Shown here one piece after another: positions 36,641 through 45,348 of a stretch of DNA of 64,000 bases. The position numbers were made by a program, and so were the translations under genes. The stretch is taken from NCBI RefSeq assembly GCF_026222555.1, contig NZ_CP098511.1:1531501-1595500 (forward strand), read 5' to 3'. The notes under the pieces were generated by a model. It did no database searches and was not told where the DNA came from. It was given only the letters and a program-made list of their open reading frames with translations. Origin of the DNA: Aquimarina sp. ERC-38 (GTDB taxonomy: Bacteria > Bacteroidota > Bacteroidia > Flavobacteriales > Flavobacteriaceae). Position 1 is the stretch's first letter. Every line of letters starts with the position of its first letter.

Positions 36641-37786
36641 CTAATATCCAAAATCTTCTTTTATTTTATTGACTTTATCCAGCATATAATCTTTAGTCAG
36701 AAAAACAGCTTCGTCCAGAGAGAATCCGCTCTCGTATGCCTTAAGGGCCTTTCTGGGTTCACCTAATTGCTCGTAGCCAAAACCAAGAAAATAATAACCC
36801 AACATGCTTTGCGGATGTTCCTTGATAGCAAGCCTACCCAAAGGTTCCATATCCTCCCATAGTTCTTTTTTCTGGATTGCCGTAGCAATAGCCATAAAAT
36901 CATTCATCCGTATTTGTCTTTTTACTCCATATAGTTCTTCGACCATATCGTATAAATCCGTAAGAAATTCATACGGTGAAGTTTCTAAGGGTAAAATCTC
37001 TTCCTGGTAGATTTTTTTGCTAATAGGACGGTATTTTGCAAAAATAAATTCAAAAGCCCTTGGAATTGCTCTTGCTACTAAGGTGTAATGTGAAGAACCT
37101 TCAAAATTATCAAACCCATAATTTAAAGTGGGATTTTCTATAGTTTGTAATTGTGTATCTAATTCTGTCAGTTGTTTATTAATAGCTCCGGTATCTTCTG
37201 TAGCTGTTGCCACATAGTACCAGATATCCTTATTAATACTGGTTAGCGCATTTGTAATACGTTCGTCCATGGTAGGTGCTAATTCAGGACTTAAATTAAT
37301 ATAGGCCTGAAAGATAGGGTCTTCTTTAAATAAAAAGTAGTTAATAAAATTACTGGTATAATCGTGTCCGATAATCATCCGCATTTGCGCTGTTCGATAA
37401 GAATCATTAATATAAGGCAGTAACTCCTGAGCTATAAATTCATAAAAATCAGCACCTTTACCTTCTGGTAAATAAGAAGCCTGATCGTACCTGCCATCTT
37501 CTTGTCGGGTTTTATTCTGTAAAACACCTACTACAATGGCCTCTGGCATATCTTCCCAATAAGAAAAATAATCCACATTACCAGCTACCGGTTCAAAAAG
37601 GTAATCTGCATCCAGCACTACAATAATCGGATACATTTTATCCTCGTTTTTTTCGTAGTTTCTAGGGAGTTGAATTTTTAGATCACGACTCTGGTCCATT
37701 TTTATAGACCTAAATGTTTCGTACTTTACTTGCGCCTGGGCAAAAGCAACAAAAGAAAGTACAAATACAAAAATATAATTTTTCAT
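36641..37786 (-). CDS. esterase-family protein lacking the nucleophile serine, TPR-like C-terminus
   Basis: 381 residues. The signal peptide (1-18, ending AFAQA) is followed by an alpha/beta-hydrolase of the esterase D family (about 20-265: IQLPRNYEKNEDKMYPIIVVLD, then YLPEGKGADFYEFIAQEL). At the nucleophile elbow, where GHSxxG is expected, the sequence reads MIIGHDYTSNF, so Asp replaces Ser. The His region (NFEGSSHYTLVARAIPRAF) is kept. The C-terminal 90 residues contain a TPR-like repeat (PQSMLGYYFLGFGYEQLGEP). It may be a non-catalytic binding protein or use another mechanism. It lies 33 bases upstream of radA on the same strand. Confidence 0.83.
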   Translation of the reverse strand: MKNYIFVFVLSFVAFAQAQVKYETFRSIKMDQSRDLKIQLPRNYEKNEDKMYPIIVVLDADYLFEPVAGNVDYFSYWEDMPEAIVVGVLQNKTRQEDGRYDQASYLPEGKGADFYEFIAQELLPYINDSYRTAQMRMIIGHDYTSNFINYFLFKEDPIFQAYINLSPELAPTMDERITNALTSINKDIWYYVATATEDTGAINKQLTELDTQLQTIENPTLNYGFDNFEGSSHYTLVARAIPRAFEFIFAKYRPISKKIYQEEILPLETSPYEFLTDLYDMVEELYGVKRQIRMNDFMAIATAIQKKELWEDMEPLGRLAIKEHPQSMLGYYFLGFGYEQLGEPRKALKAYESGFSLDEAVFLTKDYMLDKVNKIKEDFGY

Positions 37787-37831
37787 AAGTAGTAATATTT
37801 CAGTTAAATAGATAGCAATATATAAAATATT

Positions 37832-38797
37832 TTATTCGACTTTGTTTAAAATAGGCAGAAACAAGAAGGATAATGCACCTATTAATAAGGTTAGTGCCGT
37901 TTGTGCACTCCACAATATCCACCCGAAGGCCTTTCCGGCAGATTCTTCCACTCCATACAATAGTAATGCATATCCGATCGCCAAAGGATAAGCTCCGATG
38001 CCGCCATTAGTGGTGGAATAGGCCAGGGTGCCGGCTACAAAAGCTACCAGCATAGCACCTAGATGTAAATCTGCTGTAGCCGGAACCGTATAGCGAACTA
38101 CATCAAACATAATGATATAGAGTGCCCAGATCAAAACACTGTAGGTGATAAACAGCACTTTTTTCTTCATTTTAAAAATACTTCGTATTCCTTCCAATAA
38201 GCCTTCGCCAAAAGAACGAATCTTCTGTACAAAAGTATTTGAAGAGTTTTTAAATACACGAAGCAGTAGGATTCCTATACCAATAATGGCTAGTAGAATA
38301 AATAAAGTTTGAACCGGACTGGTAAGGGTGTCACCCAAATATTCGTATAGTTTACCAGATTCTAATAATAAGGTGGAGATGACAACTACAATTAATAAAA
38401 GCAAATCCACTAAGCGTTCTGAAATAATGGTGCCAAAAGCCTTCTGAAACGGTATCTTCTCATAGGTGGTAGCGAGACCAGCCCGTAATACTTCTCCTGA
38501 CCGTGGAATACCTAAATTAGAAAGATAACCTGCCATGATTGCCATAAAGCTGTTTGATAGTTTGATATTATAATCCAACGGATCTAATAAAAATTTCCAA
38601 CGATAGGCACGTAATATATGTGATAATAAACCTAATAAAATGGATAGGATTACCCATATGGGATCTGCTTGAGAAATATAACGTAGGGTCGTCTGACGCT
38701 CTTCGGGTGTAGCCGAGTAGATAGAATACCAAATTAAAAAAACTCCCAACAAGATTGGGAGTATGATTTTAAGTGTCTTTTTAAAGTGCGGGTGCAA
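37832..38797 (-). CDS. UPF0104/LPG-synthase-type transmembrane protein
   Basis: 321 residues, eight or so membrane helices. It belongs to the family of lysylphosphatidylglycerol synthase transmembrane regions (PF03706), used as lipid flippases or of unknown role. Visible motifs are GYLSNLGIPRSGEVLRAGL (about residues 91-109), a hallmark of the family, and STTNGGIGAYPLAIGYALL near the C-terminus. The synthase catalytic domain is absent. It is downstream of panD by 4 bases, in the panC-panD run. Function inferred by family only. Confidence 0.88.
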   Translation of the reverse strand: MHPHFKKTLKIILPILLGVFLIWYSIYSATPEERQTTLRYISQADPIWVILSILLGLLSHILRAYRWKFLLDPLDYNIKLSNSFMAIMAGYLSNLGIPRSGEVLRAGLATTYEKIPFQKAFGTIISERLVDLLLLIVVVISTLLLESGKLYEYLGDTLTSPVQTLFILLAIIGIGILLLRVFKNSSNTFVQKIRSFGEGLLEGIRSIFKMKKKVLFITYSVLIWALYIIMFDVVRYTVPATADLHLGAMLVAFVAGTLAYSTTNGGIGAYPLAIGYALLLYGVEESAGKAFGWILWSAQTALTLLIGALSFLFLPILNKVE

Positions 38798-38801
38798 GCT
38801 T

Positions 38802-39152
38802 TTAATTTAGTAAATTATTTTCTTCATTCGGAAATAAAAGTGCCGGTCTGAATTTCTTTGCTTCTTCCAGTTCCATCATTGCATAGGTAATAAGAATAAG
38901 TACATCCCCTTTAGCTACTTTTCGGGCAGCTGCTCCGTTTAAAGTAATCTCTCCACTTTTTCTCGGTCCGGGTATTGCATAGGTTTCAAGGCGCTCACCA
39001 TTGTTATTGTTTACAATTTGAACTTTTTCTCCTTCGATTATATTTGCCGCATCCATTAAATCTTCATCAATGGTAATACTACCAATATAATTAAGTTCAG
39101 CTCCGGTAACCTTTACCCGGTGAATTTTAGATTTAACTACATGTACATACAT
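38802..39152 (-). CDS. panD: aspartate 1-decarboxylase
   Basis: 116 residues from the ATG at 39152, the usual PanD length; the longer frame to 39224 adds non-homologous residues that overlap panC. Makes beta-alanine for pantothenate. The self-cleavage site Gly24-Ser25 is in [10 protein letters not shown], creating the pyruvoyl group. [20 protein letters not shown] is a typical N-terminus, and [20 protein letters not shown] is the C-terminal half. It follows panC with a 19-base gap. Confidence 0.96.
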   Translation of the reverse strand: MYVHVVKSKIHRVKVTGAELNYIGSITIDEDLMDAANIIEGEKVQIVNNNNGERLETYAIPGPRKSGEITLNGAAARKVAKGDVLILITYAMMELEEAKKFRPALLFPNEENNLLN

Positions 39153-39171
39153 ATCAACAAAGTTACAATAT

Positions 39172-40020
39172 TTAATTAAGGGCCATATTATCAATAAGTC
39201 GAACTTCTCCGGCATAAGCGGCAATAAATGCCCTATACTTTTTATTTTCGGCTATATGAGATACAGGTTGCAAAGTTTCTGTGTCACATAGCTGAAAATA
39301 CTCTAATGACAGATATTGATTTTTTTCAAATTGTTTTTGTACCCATTCTGATATTTCTAATGCACTTTTTATGCCAAATTTTGCTTTAACTTCTATGAGT
39401 ACTTGATAGATAAAAGCTGCTTCTTTTTTTTGTACCGGGGTCAGCCTGCTGTTTCTCGAACTATATGCCAATCCGGAAGCCTCTCTGTAAATAGGGCAAC
39501 CGATAATAGTAACCGAAAGATTTTTAAGTGCTACCAGCTTTTTGATAATAATCAGTTGTTGAAAGTCCTTTTCTCCGAAATAAGCCTTGTCCGGTAGTAT
39601 TAATTTAAAAAAGAGTTGCAATACGGTAGCTACGCCCTCAAAATGTCCGGGACGGAAACGCCCTTCCATCTGCGTCGCCAGGTTACCAAAATCATATTTA
39701 AAAGAGGTTACCTTATCCTGATAAAGTTCTTTGCTATCCGGTGCAAATACTATAATGTCCTTATCTAATGTAGCTAATAATTCCATGTCAGTAGTCAATG
39801 TTCTAGGGTAGTTTTGTAAATCGTCCGGATTATTAAATTGAGTAGGATTTACAAAAATACTCACAATGGTGTAATCATTTTCGGCTAATGATTTTTTAAT
39901 AAGACTAAGATGACCCACATGTAGAGCTCCCATAGTAGGTACAAAACCTATGGTTTTACCTTTTTCTTTGACATCTGCAACAACAACTTCTATCTCCTGT
40001 CTTTTCTGACATAAATTCAT
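39172..40020 (-). CDS. panC: pantothenate synthetase
   Basis: 282 residues from the ATG at 40020 (an in-frame start at 40071 is less likely). Joins pantoate and beta-alanine with ATP. The nucleotide-binding HxGH motif, His34-His37, is in [20 protein letters not shown]-binding and pantoate-binding blocks are [25 protein letters not shown] and FGEKDFQQL. The KMSKS-like region reads YSSRNSRLT. First gene in the panC-panD-membrane-protein run, divergent from the glycogen-synthase-like gene. Confidence 0.96.
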   Translation of the reverse strand: MNLCQKRQEIEVVVADVKEKGKTIGFVPTMGALHVGHLSLIKKSLAENDYTIVSIFVNPTQFNNPDDLQNYPRTLTTDMELLATLDKDIIVFAPDSKELYQDKVTSFKYDFGNLATQMEGRFRPGHFEGVATVLQLFFKLILPDKAYFGEKDFQQLIIIKKLVALKNLSVTIIGCPIYREASGLAYSSRNSRLTPVQKKEAAFIYQVLIEVKAKFGIKSALEISEWVQKQFEKNQYLSLEYFQLCDTETLQPVSHIAENKKYRAFIAAYAGEVRLIDNMALN

Positions 40021-40041
40021 AAGAGAATTTTTAGCGGCGAG

Positions 40042-40088
40042 CAAAAATAAGATATTACTATGAGACTGCATAAATTTTCGTAATTTTG
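40042..40088. promoter_or_regulatory. divergent -7 boxes between panC and glgA-like gene
   Basis: CAAAAATA at 40042-40049 reads TATTTTTG on the minus strand, 22 bases before panC. TAATTTTG at 40081-40088 faces the glgA-like ATG at 40128. Both match the Bacteroidota -7 consensus TAnnTTTG. The -33 TTTG boxes are poor, so this is tentative. Confidence 0.4.
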
Positions 40089-40127
40089 CAAAAATTTATT
40101 CTTAAGGGAAGAAAAAGTATTGATTTT

Positions 40128-40937
40128 ATGAAAGATAAGAGGATATTGTATGTATCATCAGAAGTAATACCTTATTTACCGGAAACGGAAATTTCTTCAA
40201 TGTCGTTTGAAGCGCCGCGTATGGTGAATAGTAAGGGAGGACAAATTCGGATATTTATGCCACGTTATGGTAATATTAATGAGCGAAGGCATCAATTACA
40301 CGAAGTGATACGACTTTCCGGAATGAATTTGGTTATCAATGATCTGGATATGCCACTAATTATTAAAGTGGCATCTATCCCAAAGGAGCGAATGCAGGTA
40401 TACTTTATTGATAACGAGGATTACTTTAAAAGAAAAGCTACACTTACGGACGAAGAAGGAAATTTATTTCCGGATAACGATGAAAGAGCTATATTTTTTG
40501 CAAAAGGGGTTATTGAAACCGTTAAAAAACTGAACTGGTCTCCGGATGTTATTCATGTACATGGATGGTTGGCAGGGTTATTGCCTCTATATCTACGAAA
40601 CTATTATGCAAATGAACCATTATTTAATCATAGTAAAATTGTAACTTCTGTGTATAACACTGGATTTGAGGGTGCGTTGGACAACAAAATGATGGAAAAG
40701 GTAAAATTTGACGGAATTGAAGATGATTTAATCTCAAATTTAAAGGAGCCTACTTATAGCAATTTAATGAAAGTTGCTATCGACAATTCTGATGCAACTA
40801 TTATTGCATCTCCTGAAATTCCTAAAGAATTAAGTAGTTACTTAAGTACGGTCTCACAACCCGTATTAGAGTATAAAGGAATGGACGAATTTGCCTCTGC
40901 ATACGAAGCTTTCTACCAGACAGAAGTATTGGTTTAA
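40128..40937 (+). CDS. glycogen/starch synthase catalytic-domain protein (N-terminal half only)
   Basis: 269 residues from the ATG at 40128 (MKDKRILYVSSEVIPYLPE). It matches only the N-terminal GT5 domain (PF08323) of GlgA. The C-terminal GT-B half that binds ADP-glucose is missing, against about 480 residues in full GlgA. DVIHVHGWLAGLLPLYL and KIVTSVYNTGFEGALD resemble the usual HDW and VHNLxYQG blocks. This short form next to panC and a DUF4270 gene is typical for Flavobacteriia, so it is not a recent truncation. Whether it is an enzyme is doubtful. Confidence 0.87.
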   Translation: MKDKRILYVSSEVIPYLPETEISSMSFEAPRMVNSKGGQIRIFMPRYGNINERRHQLHEVIRLSGMNLVINDLDMPLIIKVASIPKERMQVYFIDNEDYFKRKATLTDEEGNLFPDNDERAIFFAKGVIETVKKLNWSPDVIHVHGWLAGLLPLYLRNYYANEPLFNHSKIVTSVYNTGFEGALDNKMMEKVKFDGIEDDLISNLKEPTYSNLMKVAIDNSDATIIASPEIPKELSSYLSTVSQPVLEYKGMDEFASAYEAFYQTEVLV

Positions 40938-40950
40938 ATTAAAACAATAA

Positions 40951-42720
40951 ATGAAGCATAACACAATAAGGGTTTTTATTGGAGTGGTAACGTTATTTTC
41001 GTTACTAATTATTTCCTGTGATGAAGATTTCAATTCGGTGGGGAGTGAAGTAATTAATGGTATTGGTTTTGAAAACAGGACATATATTAGTAAACCCCTT
41101 GCTTATACTATTGATGTAGGTGAAGTACAAACAAACGGGTTGCCTTATTATTCGTTAGGAACTTATAATGATCCTACCTATGGAGCATTGGAGTATGATT
41201 TTTTAGGACAGGTGGCGCTTCCTCTTTCTACAGATCCAAATTCTACACTACCCCTTACTTTTGACTTTGATAACGTTAAAACTTTTGATAGTGTAGTACT
41301 ATACCTTCCTTATTTCAGTAGGGTTACTGAACCGGCAAATACTGCTGAAAATAGTCCGGCTGAATATGATTTGACTATAGGATACGGAGATAATACTGCT
41401 GTTTTTGGGTTAAACATTTATCGATCTAATTATTTCTTAAGTAATTTTGACCCGCAACAGAATGAGAATGGTCAGATAGGAGACAGACGTGCTTATTTTT
41501 CAAATGATCTAATAGAATTTGAAAGTAGTTTAAAGTTTGAACCCATTTCTACATTTGAAGTAATAGTAAATAGAGAAGATTCAACCAGACAGTTTAAAGA
41601 AAAAAATGACTTTTTAGTGTCTACAGAAGCAATTGCTAATTTATTGCCAGATGATAATGATGAGGACTTACTTCCAAGCCTCACCTTTTTAACCCCGGGT
41701 TTATATGTACATCTGGATACTTTAAAGTTTAATGAATTTTTTCTAAAAGAAGATGTTAATTTTCCAAGTCCTAATAACCGAAATAATTTTCTAAATTTCT
41801 TTAGAGGACTGTATGTAGATTTTGAAAAGAAAAGTGATAATAAAGATGTTCTTTTTGCAATTAATACTAGTAACGCGAGTCTTAACTTTTATTTTACGGA
41901 AGTATTTAAAAGAGAGTCTAAAGATTCGATAGGTGCTCCAAAAACAATATCATTACGTTTCAACGGTAATAATATAAATGGTATACAAGAAAAACCAAGC
42001 TTTACTATTCCTGATGCTAACGTGGTAGATGGAGATGCTAATTTATTTTTAAAGGGGGGCAAAGGTTCTTATGCAACAATTGAATTATTATCTGATAGGA
42101 TTATTGTAGATGAAAATGAAAATGCAGTTTTGGATGAAAATGGAAATTTTCAAATTACCACTGAGAATCTAGCTAACTCCATTCCGGAAATAGAATTTTT
42201 ACAAAGTCAAAATTGGATCATTAATGATGCTAAGTTACGCTTTTATGTAAATCAGGATGCTTTAAGAGGGCAGGATACATTACTAGAGCCAGAAAGGATT
42301 TTTATTTTTGATCTGGAAACAGGGGCTCGACTAACTGATTTCTGTAATGATATAGCCCTACAGTTTCCTAATGTCGAAAATCATCTACCACCTTTAGAAA
42401 GAGACAACAATGGTAATGGTGTCTTCTATGATGTTAATCTTACTAATTATTTAAATAACGTACTACTGGGGAATGAGAACCTAAGCACATTAGGTATTGC
42501 CGTTTCGCAAGATGTATCTAGAGAAAGTATTAATGATGTTGACCGTGGTATCGTATGTGGACCTTTAACTCCCCGAGAGGTTAAAAACAGTGAACGAATT
42601 ATTACTGCTACTTCAGTAATCTCTCCGGAAGGAACTATTTTATACGGAAATACACAAGAAGTACCAGAAGATAAACGTTTAGAATTGATTATCTCTTATT
42701 CGCAGTCAATCAGGGAATAA
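40951..42720 (+). CDS. DUF4270 lipoprotein
   Basis: 589 residues. The signal peptide ends in the lipobox LIISC, lipid anchor at Cys23. The remainder is a DUF4270 beta-rich domain (about 40-585), with YYSLGTYNDPTYGALEYDFL near the start and RGQDTLLEPERIFIFDLETG later. Members are conserved outer-membrane lipoproteins of Bacteroidota with no established function. It lies 13 bases after the glycogen-synthase-like gene and 37 bases before glmS, in a conserved order. Confidence 0.9.
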   Translation: MKHNTIRVFIGVVTLFSLLIISCDEDFNSVGSEVINGIGFENRTYISKPLAYTIDVGEVQTNGLPYYSLGTYNDPTYGALEYDFLGQVALPLSTDPNSTLPLTFDFDNVKTFDSVVLYLPYFSRVTEPANTAENSPAEYDLTIGYGDNTAVFGLNIYRSNYFLSNFDPQQNENGQIGDRRAYFSNDLIEFESSLKFEPISTFEVIVNREDSTRQFKEKNDFLVSTEAIANLLPDDNDEDLLPSLTFLTPGLYVHLDTLKFNEFFLKEDVNFPSPNNRNNFLNFFRGLYVDFEKKSDNKDVLFAINTSNASLNFYFTEVFKRESKDSIGAPKTISLRFNGNNINGIQEKPSFTIPDANVVDGDANLFLKGGKGSYATIELLSDRIIVDENENAVLDENGNFQITTENLANSIPEIEFLQSQNWIINDAKLRFYVNQDALRGQDTLLEPERIFIFDLETGARLTDFCNDIALQFPNVENHLPPLERDNNGNGVFYDVNLTNYLNNVLLGNENLSTLGIAVSQDVSRESINDVDRGIVCGPLTPREVKNSERIITATSVISPEGTILYGNTQEVPEDKRLELIISYSQSIRE

Positions 42721-42757
42721 AAAAACAACTACAAGCAACTAACTAAAATCAAGACAT

Positions 42758-44605
42758 ATGTGTGGAATCGTTGGATATATAGGACACCGAGATGCTTATC
42801 CTATTGTATTGAAGGGTTTAAAAAGATTAGAATATCGCGGATATGATTCCGCAGGAATCGCTTTATACGATGGAGAGAATATTAAACTTTCTAAAACAAA
42901 GGGGAAGGTTGCTGATCTTGAGAGTAAGTTAGAAAATGAAATTGATACAAAAGGTACAATAGGTATTGGGCATACACGTTGGGCAACTCATGGTGTGCCT
43001 AATAATGTAAATTCTCACCCGCATTATTCAAACTCCGGGAACCTGGTCATAATTCACAACGGAATTATAGAAAATTATGATTCCTTACGAAAAGAACTAA
43101 CTAATCGGGGATATACTTTTACCTCAGAAACAGATACTGAAGTTTTAATTAACCTGATTGAAGATGTAAAAACCAATGAAAATGTTAAACTGGGGAAAGC
43201 AGTTCAAATAGCTTTAAATCAAACAATTGGAGCATATGCCATTGCCGTTTTTGATAAAAATAAGCCGGATGAAATTGTAGTGGCAAGATTAGGTAGTCCA
43301 TTAGCTATTGGAGTAGGAGAAGATGAGTTTTTTATTGCCTCAGATGCTTCTCCTTTTATTGAATTCACTAATAATGCGATCTATTTAGAAGATGGAGAGA
43401 TGGCAATTGTACGAAGAAAAAAAGGGGTGAAAATTCGTAAAATTCAAGATGATAGTTTAGTGCAACCTTATGTCCAGGAACTTCAGATAAATCTCGAACA
43501 GATTGAAAAAAGCGGGTATGACCACTTTATGCTTAAGGAGATTTATGAACAACCGGATGCTATCAGTGACACTTACCGGGGCCGTATGTTGTCTAAAGAA
43601 GGAATTATCCGTATGGCGGGTATTGATGATAACCTGGCTAAGTTTTTAAATGCTAAGCGTATTATTATTATTGCTTGTGGTACTTCCTGGCATGCGGGAT
43701 TAGTAGCAGAATACATTTTTGAAGAATTAGTCCGTATTCCGGTTGAGGTAGAATACGCCTCCGAATTTAGGTATCGGAATCCGGTGATACACCAGGACGA
43801 TGTGGTGATTGCTATTTCTCAAAGTGGAGAAACGGCAGATACCATGGCTGCTATTAAATTAGCTAAAAAGAGAGGGGCTTTTGTTTTTGGAGTATGCAAT
43901 GTAGTAGGGTCATCCATCTCTCGTGAAACACATGCAGGTGCTTATACCCATGCCGGACCGGAGATCGGTGTAGCATCTACCAAAGCTTTTACTACTCAGA
44001 TTACCATACTTTCATTGATAGCTCTAAAACTTGCAGAGCGTAAAGGAACCATTACCAATAGTGATTTCTATTTATATTTACAAGAACTAGAACTTATTCC
44101 TGAAAAAGTTGTTGAAGCCCTAGCTTCAAATGAACATATACAAAAGATTGCTTATACGTATAAAGATGCAAAAAACGCACTTTATTTAGGTAGAGGGTAT
44201 AACTTTCCGGTAGCTCTGGAAGGTGCCTTAAAACTAAAAGAAATTTCATACATTCATGCCGAAGGTTATCCTGCTGCAGAAATGAAACATGGACCTATTG
44301 CCTTGATTGATGAACAAATGCCGGTAGTTGTTATTGCTACTAAAAAAGGGCATTATGAAAAGGTAGTAAGTAATATCCAGGAAATTAAATCCCGAAAAGG
44401 AAAAATAATAGGGATTGTAACTAAAGGAGATACTGCGGTTAGAGAATTAGCAGATCACGTTATTGAAATTCCGGAAACCTTGGAATTTCTAACTCCATTA
44501 TTAACTACCATACCACTACAATTATTATCGTATCATATTGCAGTGATGTTAAATAAGAATGTCGATCAACCAAGAAACTTAGCGAAGTCTGTAACGGTAG
44601 AGTAA
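42758..44605 (+). CDS. glmS: glutamine-fructose-6-phosphate aminotransferase (isomerizing)
   Basis: 615 residues. Makes glucosamine-6-phosphate for peptidoglycan and lipopolysaccharide. The N-terminal glutamine amidotransferase uses Cys2 (MCGIVGYIG) and has GIGHTRWATHG. Two SIS domains follow (about 290-430 and 460-600), with IIACGTSWHAG, AISQSGETADT and ASTKAFTTQ. The C-terminus ends NLAKSVTVE, as usual. Complete; downstream hairpin terminator. Confidence 0.98.
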   Translation: MCGIVGYIGHRDAYPIVLKGLKRLEYRGYDSAGIALYDGENIKLSKTKGKVADLESKLENEIDTKGTIGIGHTRWATHGVPNNVNSHPHYSNSGNLVIIHNGIIENYDSLRKELTNRGYTFTSETDTEVLINLIEDVKTNENVKLGKAVQIALNQTIGAYAIAVFDKNKPDEIVVARLGSPLAIGVGEDEFFIASDASPFIEFTNNAIYLEDGEMAIVRRKKGVKIRKIQDDSLVQPYVQELQINLEQIEKSGYDHFMLKEIYEQPDAISDTYRGRMLSKEGIIRMAGIDDNLAKFLNAKRIIIIACGTSWHAGLVAEYIFEELVRIPVEVEYASEFRYRNPVIHQDDVVIAISQSGETADTMAAIKLAKKRGAFVFGVCNVVGSSISRETHAGAYTHAGPEIGVASTKAFTTQITILSLIALKLAERKGTITNSDFYLYLQELELIPEKVVEALASNEHIQKIAYTYKDAKNALYLGRGYNFPVALEGALKLKEISYIHAEGYPAAEMKHGPIALIDEQMPVVVIATKKGHYEKVVSNIQEIKSRKGKIIGIVTKGDTAVRELADHVIEIPETLEFLTPLLTTIPLQLLSYHIAVMLNKNVDQPRNLAKSVTVE

Positions 44606-44635
44606 TAAGTTTAGCTAGTACAAAATAATTTTAAC

Positions 44636-44677
44636 AACCTTGAGAATTTCTTATCGTAAGCAAATTTTCAAGGTTTT
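44636..44677 (+). terminator. rho-independent terminator after glmS
   Basis: AACCTTGAGAATTT at 44636-44649 pairs with AAATTTTCAAGGTT at 44662-44675 (one G-U pair), followed by TT and AT-rich DNA. It starts 31 bases after the glmS stop. Confidence 0.75.
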
Positions 44678-45274
44678 ATAATTTATAGGATTTCAATGGC
44701 TTTCTAAGCACTTTTAACTTTATTCACCATAGTTACAGACTTTATTTTTTGGTGTCATTTAATTTCATATAATATTGGACTTATACGTGAATACCATCCC
44801 AATAGTAATATGCAAAGCAGGTTCATAAAACCTTAGGTATAGTCTTATGTTATTCAGATTTAATTGCAGCGAATTTTTATAGCAATATCTCTACTATATT
44901 ATGATAAAAGATTTGTGTTCAAAGGCGATTGTTAAAACTAATCTGATGTTCTTATATACGGGTTCATTATACCAATTTTACAAGCCAAATTGGTTGCGTT
45001 AAATTCATTTAATCCTAAAAAATATTGGAATAAGTCACTTACTAATAATACATTATTTGAAAATAACAGTGTTATTATTAATAATAACTACTCATCATAA
45101 ATTATTCAAAACGTAGTATTAAGATAAAAATATCAATTGCTTATAAATTTTCTTAAAATTATCAATTAAGTGTAAAAATAAAGGTATTTATTTTTAATAA
45201 TATAAACAATATGTTTTTCAACTTAAAATTTGGTATTTTAACGTTAAAATTATTGTTAATAATATTTTAATAAT
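44678..45274. other. non-coding gap upstream of the tandem receptors
   Basis: About 600 bases of AT-rich DNA with no frame of note and no RNA gene recognised. The right end leads into the promoter of the first TonB-dependent receptor. Length and position would suit a long regulatory region. Confidence 0.5.
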
Positions 45275-45282
45275 TAATTTTG
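45253..45282 (+). promoter_or_regulatory. Bacteroidota-type promoter of the first TonB-dependent receptor
   Basis: TTG at 45253-45255, a 19-base spacer and TAATTTTG at 45275-45282 match the Bacteroidota sigma consensus TTTG-N19-TAnnTTTG well. It leaves a leader of about 60 bases before the ATG at 45349. Confidence 0.6.
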
Positions 45283-45348
45283 CCTATCAATTTTAAGGTT
45301 AAAACGTATTAAATATACGGTATTTTTTAATTTTTTTAATTTTTTAAA

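Noticed and set aside
40128..40937. glgA broken by a recent deletion or frameshift
   Set aside because: The stop is clean, no GT-B remains follow before the DUF4270 gene, and short forms in this gene order are usual in Flavobacteriia.
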